DNA from: a virus
Length of the DNA: 37,947 bases
Reading direction: 5' to 3' (one strand)
IMG/VR virus record: IMGVR_UViG_3300021963_000308
Span: 1-37,947 of that record
A program made the translations under genes and the position numbers. The notes under the pieces are model-generated. The model ran no database searches, was not told the origin of the DNA, and was given only the letters and a program-made list of their open reading frames with translations. Of the stretch, positions 13,650 through 20,207 are shown one piece after another. Position 1 is the stretch's first letter, and each line of letters opens with the position of its first letter.

Positions 13650-13677
13650 AAAAAAGAGAGGGGTCTTTCGACCCCTC
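13650..13677 (-). terminator. Intrinsic terminator 8 (different sequence)
   Basis: Stem AGGGGTC/GACCCCT closed by a GAAA (GNRA) tetraloop on the minus strand, then six U. 8 nt after the stop of the gene at 13686. Same position as the other terminators but unrelated in sequence; it marks the upstream border of the array. Confidence 0.88.
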
Positions 13678-13685
13678 CCTGTTGC

Positions 13686-14903
13686 TTACCAGCCGTTCTG
13701 TTCAGCCAGTTCCGTTATCTCTTTTGTCCTGATGGTGTGGCAACCTATCGTCACGATTCCGTTCTTTATGCTTCGCAGGGGATACACCCCGACTTTTTCC
13801 TCTCTGCCGAACAGCACGTCGTCCTGTTGTAGTTCTGCTTTAAATCGCTGGTAGCATTGCCTTACCAGCAGGACGGATAGAACAGCACCCCTCGAGGTTT
13901 CGACTGTGTCGGAACGTGTAAGCCTCAGTTTGTCGTGCATTGCTTCGTTCAACAATGTTCCCTCAGGATTAAACTTAAGGTACAGGTGTTCGAACAAATC
14001 GACGAGCCGAGTGAACTGGTGTGAACAGAACTTCCTGTTCAGGGTAAGCCACAATTCCCGAACCTGTACCGCTTCCTCCGTCATTTGGTACTGAGTCAAA
14101 AACAGTCTGGGCAATTCCGTACGCAGGTTCGCCCCCTGCTTCCACAACGTCAAGTCTTCCCTGTATCGCTGGGCGAGTGCGTCCACGACTTGCTTCCACT
14201 CTTCGCTGTGCTGTTCGACTAGGTTCTCGACGAACTGAAACGCCCTGCCTTCGTCTTCTGCCTTTCGCTTCAGGAGTTCCTGCTGTCGCTTGCTGATTCG
14301 TTCCAAACACTCCCTTGCTACACGTGTGAACCTGTTTGCGATTGCGGACAGTTTGCGGTTTTTCTGAAGACCGAACTTCTTTTCGTACCATTGCAATTTC
14401 AGCAACAACAGGAAGTAATAGTGAATGTCCCAAGTCGTAATGCTGGTGACCCTGTTGTTCTGCATTCTCACCATAAACTCTGCCAACCTCCCGATTCCGT
14501 ACTCGCAGTTAGAGTTATACCCGAAGTCCATAGACTCGCTGGGAATCGTGATTGCGTACCCCTTCCCGACAAACCAGTCGAACTTCTTTCGGGATGCGTC
14601 GAAGTCGAAGCCAGTATCTGGGGTGATGTGAGACTCGCTGAGTTCGCTTCCGATTGAGTTATGCAGGTACTTTTTGTGCTTCGACGACGTGACGCTGTAC
14701 TTTTTTGCGTTAATCAGAAACACGGCGTTTTCCCCAACCTGACGACGTGCTGACAGGCGAACCCGATAAGTATACAGGAACGTGTCGCCCTGCTCGTCCT
14801 TTTCCGACGACGAGACGTTTCCGCAACAGAGTTCCTTTGGTTCTCCGTTTGCGAACAGGTGAATAAGACTTTTGATGTTAGGTTGATGTTTTTTGGTTTT
14901 CAT
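13686..14903 (-). CDS. Hypothetical 405-residue protein
   Basis: ATG at 14903; an upstream TTG would add nine residues but has less support. The N-terminal half is beta-rich and includes FLINAKKYSVTSSKHKKYLH, then IGRLAEFMVRMQNNRVTSI. The middle is a long charged coiled coil (residues about 205-255, KRQQELLKRKAEDEGRAF). The C-terminus has beta segments ending VGVYPLRSIKNGIVTIGCHT. The Y-S-V-T-S-S-K-H pattern is one I have seen in uncharacterised phage early proteins; no function is known to me. A TTGACA at 14948-14953 overlaps the stop of the gene upstream and could be its -35, but no good -10 is seen. Terminated by terminator 8. Confidence 0.7.
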   Translation of the reverse strand: MKTKKHQPNIKSLIHLFANGEPKELCCGNVSSSEKDEQGDTFLYTYRVRLSARRQVGENAVFLINAKKYSVTSSKHKKYLHNSIGSELSESHITPDTGFDFDASRKKFDWFVGKGYAITIPSESMDFGYNSNCEYGIGRLAEFMVRMQNNRVTSITTWDIHYYFLLLLKLQWYEKKFGLQKNRKLSAIANRFTRVARECLERISKRQQELLKRKAEDEGRAFQFVENLVEQHSEEWKQVVDALAQRYREDLTLWKQGANLRTELPRLFLTQYQMTEEAVQVRELWLTLNRKFCSHQFTRLVDLFEHLYLKFNPEGTLLNEAMHDKLRLTRSDTVETSRGAVLSVLLVRQCYQRFKAELQQDDVLFGREEKVGVYPLRSIKNGIVTIGCHTIRTKEITELAEQNGW

Positions 14904-14949
14904 AGGTTGTGCTGGTGCGAGATTAAACAAACAGCCTACCCGCTTGCTG

Positions 14950-15267
14950 TCAAACTGTTTTATTCTTTTTTCTGATAAGCAGTTCCCTTAGGGTTTCGTC
15001 TCGCCTAAGGCTTTCCTTTGTTGCCTGTTCCAGTCGCATGAACCCAACAACGTCCAAACCCGACGTTAGCCCGTCGTTCCCCAGTTGCGAACCCTTCGGC
15101 TGGTAATGCGTCAGAAAGACTTCGTCGAAAAACACGTCGTCGAACCTGACTCCGTCCTGCTCCCTTTCGCAAACGGAATAATACAACCTGCCGTCAACAA
15201 CAAAAAGGGAGTCCCCTTCGAAGGAGACTTCCCTGTTTTTGATGTTGTGAACGTGGAACGAACTCAC
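14950..15267 (-). CDS. Hypothetical 105-residue protein
   Basis: I choose GTG 15267, which overlaps the stop of the upstream gene as GTGA; a longer frame would start inside that gene at 15333. Beta-rich first half (EVSFEGDSLFVVDGRLYYSV, then VRFDDVFFDEVFLTHYQPKG) and a charged helical end (RLEQATKESLRRDETLRELL). The TGA stop is part of a TTGACA box. Family not recognised. Confidence 0.6.
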   Translation of the reverse strand: MSSFHVHNIKNREVSFEGDSLFVVDGRLYYSVCEREQDGVRFDDVFFDEVFLTHYQPKGSQLGNDGLTSGLDVVGFMRLEQATKESLRRDETLRELLIRKKNKTV

Positions 15268-15551
15268 GACACATTCCCTTCTTTTGCGTCGAAAGAATGC
15301 AGTTCCTCTATGGCGAGAGCCTTCATATCGCACAAAGGCTTCTTATAGATGTAAATGCCGACTTTATTTGCAGAGTGAGCACAAGCGTTAACAAGAATGA
15401 CAACGACTTTCCATCCTGCTTTCTCCAAACGCATTGCCTCAACATAAACGGAACAAGCCGTTTCGAAGGTTTCGTGCGTCATGATGTCTTCTTTGTGAGC
15501 AAACAATATGTAGTTGTTAGCGTCTTTTTGTTCGGTTAGGTGTGTATACAT
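15264..15551 (-). CDS. Hypothetical 95-residue protein
   Basis: ATG 15551, no Shine-Dalgarno (leader is C-rich). Helical start (THETFETACSVYVEAMRLEK), then a hydrophobic strand GWKVVVILVNACAHSANKV and KVGIYIYKKPL, giving an alpha/beta look. Overlaps the next gene as GTGA. No family recognised. Confidence 0.6.
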   Translation of the reverse strand: MYTHLTEQKDANNYILFAHKEDIMTHETFETACSVYVEAMRLEKAGWKVVVILVNACAHSANKVGIYIYKKPLCDMKALAIEELHSFDAKEGNVS

Positions 15552-15571
15552 GGTTGTGTGGGGGGTGAAGG

Positions 15572-15784
15572 TTATTCGGAAATCTCTCCGTCACGTACTT
15601 TCTTGTTTCGGATGACGCTCAGGTGAACAACCCTGTTCTCCATCTCCTGCCAACCCCTGCGGAGGGTTGCAAGAAGGGTCTTGTCGGGGTTGTCTTTGCC
15701 GAGTTCCATCTGGGCAATACGCTTCAGTTTGGTAGCCTGTTCGGACAGGTTCTTGATTTGGTCGCTATAGGATTGGTAGGTCAT
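15572..15784 (-). CDS. Hypothetical 70-residue helical protein
   Basis: ATG 15784. Almost entirely helical and charged: YSDQIKNLSEQATKLKRIAQ, then LLATLRRGWQEMENRVVHL, ending RDGEISE. Looks like a short coiled coil. The leader is pyrimidine-rich (CTCACTCCC) without a Shine-Dalgarno sequence, and a good promoter lies only about 14 nt upstream. Family unknown. Confidence 0.6.
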   Translation of the reverse strand: MTYQSYSDQIKNLSEQATKLKRIAQMELGKDNPDKTLLATLRRGWQEMENRVVHLSVIRNKKVRDGEISE

Positions 15785-15797
15785 GGGAGTGAGATGT

Positions 15798-15827
15798 ATT
15801 ACAATTAAATGCCTGAGCGAGTGTCAA
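15798..15827 (-). promoter_or_regulatory. Sigma70-like promoter with very short leader
   Basis: Minus strand: -35 TTGACA (15822-15827, 6/6), 18-nt spacer, -10 TGTAAT (15798-15803, 5/6). The expected start is about 7 nt before the ATG at 15784, so the mRNA would be nearly leaderless. The -35 contains the TGA stop of the upstream gene. Confidence 0.5.
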
Positions 15828-16045
15828 TTGTCTTTTTCAATTTTCTTGGGCATCAGGTTGTTCGGCGAGTTTGCGTCCAGCCACAGGCAGAGTTCGCCGT
15901 AGTGCTGGCGGTACGTGGACGCAATCTGCCATTCGGCTGACCCGCCTTCACGCTGGTGCATCTGGTCTTGCCAGTACTGCATACGCTGGTACGCCTTGCT
16001 GTACAGTTTGTAGAAGTATCGTTGTTCGGGAGTGAGGTTGTGCAT
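15824..16045 (-). CDS. Hypothetical 73-residue protein
   Basis: ATG 16045 with AAGGTGA about 9 nt upstream, one of the few Shine-Dalgarno-like sites in the window; a TATAAT lies 18 nt upstream of the ATG. Helical, aromatic-rich: EQRYFYKLYSKAYQRMQYWQ, then ASTYRQHYGELCLWLDANSP, with a basic end. Its TGA stop lies inside a TTGACA box. Family not recognised. Confidence 0.6.
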   Translation of the reverse strand: MHNLTPEQRYFYKLYSKAYQRMQYWQDQMHQREGGSAEWQIASTYRQHYGELCLWLDANSPNNLMPKKIEKDN

Positions 16046-16077
16046 ACTTGGTCACCTTATTATACGCCTTGGGCACG

Positions 16078-16344
16078 TCAAGACTTTTTAGCACGTAGGG
16101 CGACGGAACGTGCGATATGTACGTCGTTGTTCAGGACTGCCAGAAGGTCGAGTTCCATCGTGTCAAGAACTTTCCTATCTTTTATCAGTCCAGCCTGTCC
16201 GATAGCCTCTTCGACGACTGCGGATTCGAACACGGCTTCGTCTCCCCCTTCGTCCTTCTCGATTGTGTAATGAACCTTTGCATACACGACGTAGTCCCTG
16301 CCGTTATGCTTTATCTTGAAGTTGTTCAGGACGTGCGTGTGCAT
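16078..16344 (-). CDS. Hypothetical 88-residue protein
   Basis: ATG 16344, overlapping the upstream stop as TGATG. A strand pair KIKHNGRDYVVYAKVHYTIE is followed by an acidic segment (EKDEGGDEAVFESAVVEEAI) and a helical end. The TGA stop is embedded in TTGACG. Family unknown; it is translationally coupled to the HTH/small-terminase candidate. Confidence 0.6.
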   Translation of the reverse strand: MHTHVLNNFKIKHNGRDYVVYAKVHYTIEKDEGGDEAVFESAVVEEAIGQAGLIKDRKVLDTMELDLLAVLNNDVHIARSVALRAKKS

Positions 16345-16817
16345 CACTTCTTCTCCTCGACGATGTCGATTACTTCAGGGGGCTTCTCGCCCTTGAGAAT
16401 CTTATTTATATCTTCGTGCGATATCCTCAGGCGATGCTCGACGACAGTCGTGGGTGCGTCTTGCAAGGCTAAGACCTTGTCGGTCATAATGGCGATGGCT
16501 ACGGGGAGTTGCCCAGCGGGGATGTTTTCAATCTCCTCCAAGAGCCTATTGCTACCCTTGGAGACTATCTGCGACAGGAGCGAAGCGGTTTGCTTCTTCC
16601 ACGTCCCCAAGTTGAACTTACCAGCGTCTTCCTCGTCCTTCTTTATCGCAATGACGGAGGGCTTGGAGACTCCAGTTTGCCGTACTATCTCCTTTGTGCC
16701 AGCCCCGTCGTGAATCATGTCAACTACTTTCTTGCGTTTTGTTTTCTCCACGTTCTTTCCTGTGCTGTTTATCGACGGGTTCGTCGAGAGTCTCTCTGGG
16801 TTCGATTCATATTCCAT
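16344..16817 (-). CDS. HTH protein, candidate small terminase subunit
   Basis: 157 residues. The N-terminal 25 are disordered. Residues about 30-60 form a homeodomain-like helix-turn-helix (VVDMIHDGAGTKEIVRQTG then VSKPSVIAIKKDEE). After this comes WKKQTASLLSQIVSKGSNRL and a helical segment IENIPAGQLPVAIAIMTDKV, a pattern I associate with phage HTH proteins often annotated as terminase small subunit. C-terminus helical and charged, EDINKILKGEKPPEVI. If correct, it is far from terL, on the same strand. It could equally be a regulator, as it is the first minus gene beside the divergent control region. Confidence 0.55.
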   Translation of the reverse strand: MEYESNPERLSTNPSINSTGKNVEKTKRKKVVDMIHDGAGTKEIVRQTGVSKPSVIAIKKDEEDAGKFNLGTWKKQTASLLSQIVSKGSNRLLEEIENIPAGQLPVAIAIMTDKVLALQDAPTTVVEHRLRISHEDINKILKGEKPPEVIDIVEEKK

Positions 16818-16868
16818 TTATTGACACTTAGTGGTTGACCGCATGATTGCAACTGGTATTTCCGCATC
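16818..16868. promoter_or_regulatory. Divergent control region
   Basis: 51 bp between the minus-strand HTH gene and the plus-strand operon. Plus strand: TTGACA at 16821-16826 and a second TTGACC at 16835-16840. -10 candidates are weak (TGATTG 17 nt after the first; TATTTC 16 nt after the second). The minus strand reads GATGCGGAAA at 16859-16868, identical to ten bases of the replication iterons. Likely start of the early plus transcript; details uncertain. Confidence 0.45.
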
Positions 16869-17033
16869 GTGATTCAAGTCCTATACGTACTATTCCTTTG
16901 TCTGGTGGGGTTCTATGCACTCCTGTATGCAATAACCTTTATCATGCTTCTCCTTGGCTACGGCGACGACGTGCTGGAAGAGCAACGTCAGGAGCGAGTC
17001 AGATTCTACAATGCTCTTAAGATTAAAAAATAA
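16869..17033 (+). CDS. Small single-span membrane protein
   Basis: GTG 16869 to TAA 17031-17033, 54 residues: (M/V)IQVLYVLFLCLVGFYALL then YAITFIMLLLGYGDD and a charged helical tail LEEQRQERVRFYNALK. The first about 30 residues form one long or two short membrane segments. The tail would face the cytoplasm by the positive-inside rule. First gene of the plus operon. It overlaps the endonuclease start by 23 nt. A small membrane protein at this place could affect host takeover, superinfection or lysis timing; this is inference. No Shine-Dalgarno sequence. Confidence 0.55.
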   Translation: MIQVLYVLFLCLVGFYALLYAITFIMLLLGYGDDVLEEQRQERVRFYNALKIKK

Positions 17034-17385
17034 GGATATCCCCGTCCTCAGGGAACGCCTGACCATCGAGCAAGGGGGACGCTGTAAGGTTTGCGACGTT
17101 GCCCTTGGAGGCGATATCAGGGCTTGCCTCGACCACGACCATAGGACTGGTGCTGTTCGGGACGTGCTGTGCCAGAACTGCAACGGCATCGAGGGGAAGA
17201 TTTTCAACTTAGGCAGGAGAGGTGGCAGGGGCATGACCTCCATGAACTTTGTCAAGACTATTGTTGCGTACTGGGAGCGTCACGCCAGTTCGCCCCGTCA
17301 GGAGATTCACCCGAAGCATCGTACGCCTGACGAGAAGAGGCTGGCAAGGAACGCCAAGGCACGGAAACGCAGGGCTAAGAAATAA
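17011..17385 (+). CDS. Recombination endonuclease VII-like nuclease
   Basis: 124 residues from ATG 17011; a longer frame from 16954 overlaps the membrane gene and lacks support. Pattern of the T4 endonuclease VII family (His-Me finger, resolves Holliday and branched DNA before packaging): Cys pair CKVC at 25-28, DHDHRTG at 41-47 (candidate catalytic Asp/His), second Cys pair CQNC at 54-57 for zinc, then NGIEGKIFNLG. The C-terminus is very basic (RNAKARKRRAKK), useful for DNA binding. Works with the exonuclease and ERF genes downstream and with the terminase, which needs debranched DNA. Confidence 0.85.
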   Translation: MLLRLKNKDIPVLRERLTIEQGGRCKVCDVALGGDIRACLDHDHRTGAVRDVLCQNCNGIEGKIFNLGRRGGRGMTSMNFVKTIVAYWERHASSPRQEIHPKHRTPDEKRLARNAKARKRRAKK

Positions 17386-17412
17386 GGGCTTGACAGTTGT
17401 AATACGCTTGGC

Positions 17413-18240
17413 ATGGTGCAGTCCGTTCCCACTACAACCATGCTACCAATCCATACCACCAATAACGGCAGTTCGGCTTTTGCTGACATGCCTGATTCCC
17501 ACTACCGCCAGTCCGAAGGTTTGAGCAACTCGATGCTCAAGCATTTCCTGCGGACTCCCAGCCACTACAAGTCGGCTCTGGAGAACCCTCAGGAGACGAC
17601 CAAGGCTATGACCATCGGGACTGCGTTCCACCAGATGGTTCTCACCCCTGAACTCGACCTCGTTGCCATCATGCCCGACGTTGACCTCCGCACCAATGCT
17701 GGCAAGAAAGTCCGAGATGATTTCGTCGCTTCCTCCGTCGGGAAGACTGTCATCAAGGAAGACGAACACAAGACGCTTTCTGGCATGAGCGAATCCGTCA
17801 GGAGCAACGCTCAGGCTCTTCAGATTATCGAAGCATGTTCGTTCAAGGAGGTCAGCCTTTTCGCTACGCTTAATGGCGTGAAGTGCAAGGGTCGCCTTGA
17901 CATGCTCAACCACAATAACGGAATCATCGCTGACTTGAAGTCGTGCGAAGATGCTTCCCCTACTGGTGCTTGGAAGGCGATGCGTAATTTTGGTTACGAC
18001 ATGCAGAACGTGCATTACGCAAAACTGTACGAGGCTTGCTTCGGCGAGATGCCCAAGCAGTTCGTTTTTATCTTCGTAGAGAAAGAACCTCCGTACGCAG
18101 TTGGCATCTACGTCATCGGTGCTAAGACCATCGAACGCACGACTGCCCAATGGCAGAACGCATTGAATGACTTCAGCGTTTGTCAGGCGACGAATGTCTG
18201 GGGTGCTTACAGCAACCAAATCGTCGAAATCGAACTGTAA
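17413..18240 (+). CDS. RecE/exonuclease VIII-like PD-(D/E)XK exonuclease
   Basis: 275 residues. Matches phage exonuclease VIII-type nucleases (DUF3799/Cas4-RecB-like fold): early GTAFHQMVL (residues 69-77) with the helix His, Glu in CSFKEVSLFATL, catalytic Asp 163 in GRLDML, then IIADLKS with Asp 174 and Lys 176, and MQNVHYAKLYE with Gln and Tyr near 198-202. It would degrade 5' ends to leave 3' single strands for the ERF protein. TGTAAT lies 9 nt upstream of the ATG; no Shine-Dalgarno sequence. Overlaps the initiator start as TAATGA. Confidence 0.85.
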   Translation: MVQSVPTTTMLPIHTTNNGSSAFADMPDSHYRQSEGLSNSMLKHFLRTPSHYKSALENPQETTKAMTIGTAFHQMVLTPELDLVAIMPDVDLRTNAGKKVRDDFVASSVGKTVIKEDEHKTLSGMSESVRSNAQALQIIEACSFKEVSLFATLNGVKCKGRLDMLNHNNGIIADLKSCEDASPTGAWKAMRNFGYDMQNVHYAKLYEACFGEMPKQFVFIFVEKEPPYAVGIYVIGAKTIERTTAQWQNALNDFSVCQATNVWGAYSNQIVEIEL

Positions 18241-18935
18241 TGACTGAGCCAAAATTCACAGGCGTTTGGATACCCGCAGGGGTATTCCAGACCACGACTG
18301 TCAGCCTAACTGCTAAAGTTGTATATGGGGTCGTGGATGCCCTTGACAACGAAGAGGGGTGCTTTGCCTCAAACGCCTACCTATCTCGTCACCTTGGGCT
18401 ATCTGTGCGTCAATTACAGGCTATCCTGTCGGAACTTGAGGAGGCTAAACTCATCCGCAGGGTCGCTTGTGAGGGTCACAGGGTAATCCGTACTGTCGAG
18501 AAAGTTGCTTTACAGGATGCTCTGGCTAGCACACAGGTAACCCGAAGCGAGGGGGATGCGGAAAACCGCATGGGGGGGGTGAAGAAAACCGCACGGGGGG
18601 GATGCGGAAAACCGCATACATATAATAAAGAGTATAACAAAGAGGATAGAGATACAAAGGATTCTGCTCCTTGGAGTTCTCCTCTTCCGTTTGAATCAGA
18701 GGCTTTTAGCAAGGCTTGGCAGTCTTGGATTGATTACCGAAGGGAAATCAAGAAGCCTATCAAGCAGACAACGATGCTTGCTCAATGGAAAGAGTTCAAG
18801 AAGTGGGGAGAGCAGAAGGCTATCATCGCCATCGAGCAGTCCATCACGCAAGGCTGGCAGGGTTTGTTTGAACCTGCTAGGTCTGTAGGTGGCAACACAA
18901 AGACCTTGACAGCCAAAGACCATTCTGATTTCTAA
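18240..18935 (+). CDS. Replication initiator with winged-helix domain and internal iterons
   Basis: 231 residues from ATG 18240 (overlapping the exonuclease stop). N-terminal winged HTH as in phage O/DnaD-like initiators: SLTAKVVYGVVDALDN, ASNAYLSRHLGLSVRQLQAI, LSELEEAKLIRR. The middle (about 98-125) is a low-complexity basic/Gly stretch encoded by the three iterons. The C-terminal domain, ESEAFSKAWQSWIDYRREIK to WQGLFEP, resembles the C-terminal domain common to phage replisome organisers. Next to a DnaC-like loader gene, it probably opens the origin within its own gene and recruits the loader, as lambda O and P do. Confidence 0.8.
   Translation: MTEPKFTGVWIPAGVFQTTTVSLTAKVVYGVVDALDNEEGCFASNAYLSRHLGLSVRQLQAILSELEEAKLIRRVACEGHRVIRTVEKVALQDALASTQVTRSEGDAENRMGGVKKTARGGCGKPHTYNKEYNKEDRDTKDSAPWSSPLPFESEAFSKAWQSWIDYRREIKKPIKQTTMLAQWKEFKKWGEQKAIIAIEQSITQGWQGLFEPARSVGGNTKTLTAKDHSDF
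18551..18617 (+). repeat. Three 23-bp iterons (candidate origin)
   Basis: Tandem copies with a strict 23-bp period: GAAAACCGCA at 18561, 18584 and 18607. Copies 1 and 3 share GGGGGATGCGGAAAACCGCAT, holding the palindrome TGCGG-AAAA-CCGCA. Copy 2 is a half-degenerate version (GTGAAGAAAACCGCAC). They lie within the initiator gene in frame. Confidence 0.85.
18618..18662. other. AT-rich candidate unwinding region
   Basis: Directly after iteron 3: ACATATAATAAAGAGTATA and further A/G-rich sequence to about 18660, clearly more AT-rich than the surroundings. Same arrangement as iterons plus AT-rich segment in lambdoid origins. Coding frame stays open through it. Confidence 0.5.
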
Positions 18936-18940
18936 CACCT

Positions 18941-19177
18941 ATGAAAGAATTAATTAACAGAAATGGGTTCGATGGATGGGCTGGAAACATCATTGTAAAC
19001 TACATTGAGGACTATGGTGACATCGTACGCAACAGCCACGTCGGTAGCCACTCAATCGAAAAGCAGGACTATAACCTGAACGCTAAATGGGAACTTGGTT
19101 CTCTTGACATTTCCATTCGTGCCTATGTCGAAGGTGATGGCTGGCAAACCCTTGAACAGAATATCAAAATCAAATAA
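18941..19177 (+). CDS. Hypothetical 78-residue protein
   Basis: ATG 18941, 5 nt after the initiator stop. Beta-rich with many aromatic and acidic residues: FDGWAGNIIVNYIEDYGDIV, KQDYNLNAKWELGSLDISIR, EGDGWQTLEQNIKIK. Its stop overlaps the helicase-loader ATG (TAATG). Placed between initiator and loader, so an accessory replication factor is plausible, but no family is recognised. Confidence 0.65.
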   Translation: MKELINRNGFDGWAGNIIVNYIEDYGDIVRNSHVGSHSIEKQDYNLNAKWELGSLDISIRAYVEGDGWQTLEQNIKIK

Positions 19178-19845
19178 TGAGCGACATCGCCTGTCATTGC
19201 GGTAAGCGTGGTGCGTTATTCGCCAAGGATGACCACAGCCTCTTCCGTTACCACCTCTGCCGTGAACACCTAGACCCTGTGCGTGTGGCTAACGCAGGGC
19301 TTTCTGAATCACAGTTCCCTCCGTCTATGCCAGCCATCTTCCGTGACACGGATATCCAGCGTCTGCACGATAAGATTAAGGCGAACATTGACTGGCGACC
19401 ACAGGGAGATAAAACTGGTTTACTGATTCACGGAACGACTGGAGTTGGAAAGACAAGGGCATTGTGGGAAGTCGTTCGCAGGATGTGGGTAGAGAAGGCT
19501 AGCAAGGACGTTAATATGCCTTACCTGTTCCTTACCATGCGAAAGATTGAGTCAATGATTGAACAGGGATTTGATACCAAGAAGCACGGAACGATGTTGC
19601 AGAGCCTGATTGAGCATCCCCTGCTGGTCATTGACGACCTTGGCAAAGAACGCCTGACATCCAGAATGGCTTCCGACCTGTTCGCCATCGTGGACGAGCG
19701 TAGCGTGAACCGCAAGACCACCATCATCTCCACGAACTTCAACGGCACTACCCTGCTGGAGCGTTTTGAAAACAAGGACAAGGAGACGGGAGTAGCCTTT
19801 ATACGTCGCCTGAAGGACTATTACACAATCGTAGGTTGCTCGTAA
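19177..19845 (+). CDS. DnaC-like helicase loader (AAA+ ATPase)
   Basis: 222 residues. The N-terminus has Cys/His pairs (CHCGKRG and later YHLCREHLD), possibly a zinc ribbon, as in DnaC/DnaI-type loaders. ATPase core: Walker A GTTGVGKT, Walker B LLVIDDLGKE, sensor region TTIISTNFNG, and an arginine-finger candidate in FIRRLKDY. Loads a replicative helicase, probably the host's, since no helicase is seen in this window. Starts at ATG 19177 coupled to the preceding gene. Confidence 0.85.
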   Translation: MSDIACHCGKRGALFAKDDHSLFRYHLCREHLDPVRVANAGLSESQFPPSMPAIFRDTDIQRLHDKIKANIDWRPQGDKTGLLIHGTTGVGKTRALWEVVRRMWVEKASKDVNMPYLFLTMRKIESMIEQGFDTKKHGTMLQSLIEHPLLVIDDLGKERLTSRMASDLFAIVDERSVNRKTTIISTNFNGTTLLERFENKDKETGVAFIRRLKDYYTIVGCS

Positions 19846-19917
19846 ATTCCCTCTTGACAACCATTGACCAGCACATAACGTCCTTGCGTGTCATTCGTGG
19901 TTGTGTGACTCCACAAG

Positions 19918-19947
19918 GGGTGGGCGAATTAAACCCTCGCTCATCCC
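19918..19947 (+). other. Stable hairpin between loader and RHH gene
   Basis: GGGTGGGCGA pairs with TCGCTCATCCC (one bulged base, one G-U) around a 9-nt loop. Followed by CACTTTTACCTTT rather than a clean U-run, so it may be a weak terminator or an operator-like inverted repeat. It lies in the 154-bp gap that also holds TTGACA at 19854-19859 and TGTAAT at about 19964. Confidence 0.4.
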
Positions 19948-19999
19948 TCCACTTTTACCTTTACTGTAATACATTTTTAACTTCCCGCCATTTCCCTAT

Positions 20000-20161
20000 A
20001 TGAAAACAACTAAAATTAAGACCAGCCAAAACAAGGAAAACATGCTGACTGTACGTATGCCGTCCAAGCAGTTCCACCTGCTGACCAGACTAGCCCACAG
20101 CACGAACACCACTAGGTCTGACCTAGTCAGGCACATCGTGGAACTATTTTTGAAAAAATAA
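20000..20161 (+). CDS. Ribbon-helix-helix regulator
   Basis: ATG 20000 to TAA 20159-20161, 53 residues. After a basic start (MKTTKIKTSQNKEN) comes the strand MLTVRMP and two helices, SKQFHLLTRLAHS and TRSDLVRHIVELFLK, the layout of CopG/Arc-type repressors. RHH proteins bind DNA as dimers through the strand. It lies alone between the loader and ERF genes with a large control region upstream (19846-19999), so it may autoregulate or control the early operon. Preceded by a leader with no Shine-Dalgarno sequence. Confidence 0.75.
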   Translation: MKTTKIKTSQNKENMLTVRMPSKQFHLLTRLAHSTNTTRSDLVRHIVELFLKK

Positions 20162-20207
20162 AGTTTAGGCATTGACATAACGTAAGACATAGCAAACACT
20201 ACTTCCC

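Noticed and set aside
16050-16082. TTGACG followed by a perfect TATAAT as a sigma70 promoter
   Set aside because: The spacer is only 11 nt, too short for sigma70; the TATAAT may act with another upstream element, which I cannot see.
17443-18252. 269-residue antisense frame opposite the exonuclease gene
   Set aside because: The plus frame carries the nuclease motifs and fits the operon; the antisense frame has no recognisable motif and is a codon-bias shadow.
18551-18617. CRISPR-like array
   Set aside because: Only three short repeats with a 23-bp period and no spacers; they are iterons. No other regularly spaced repeats with unique spacers were seen in the window.
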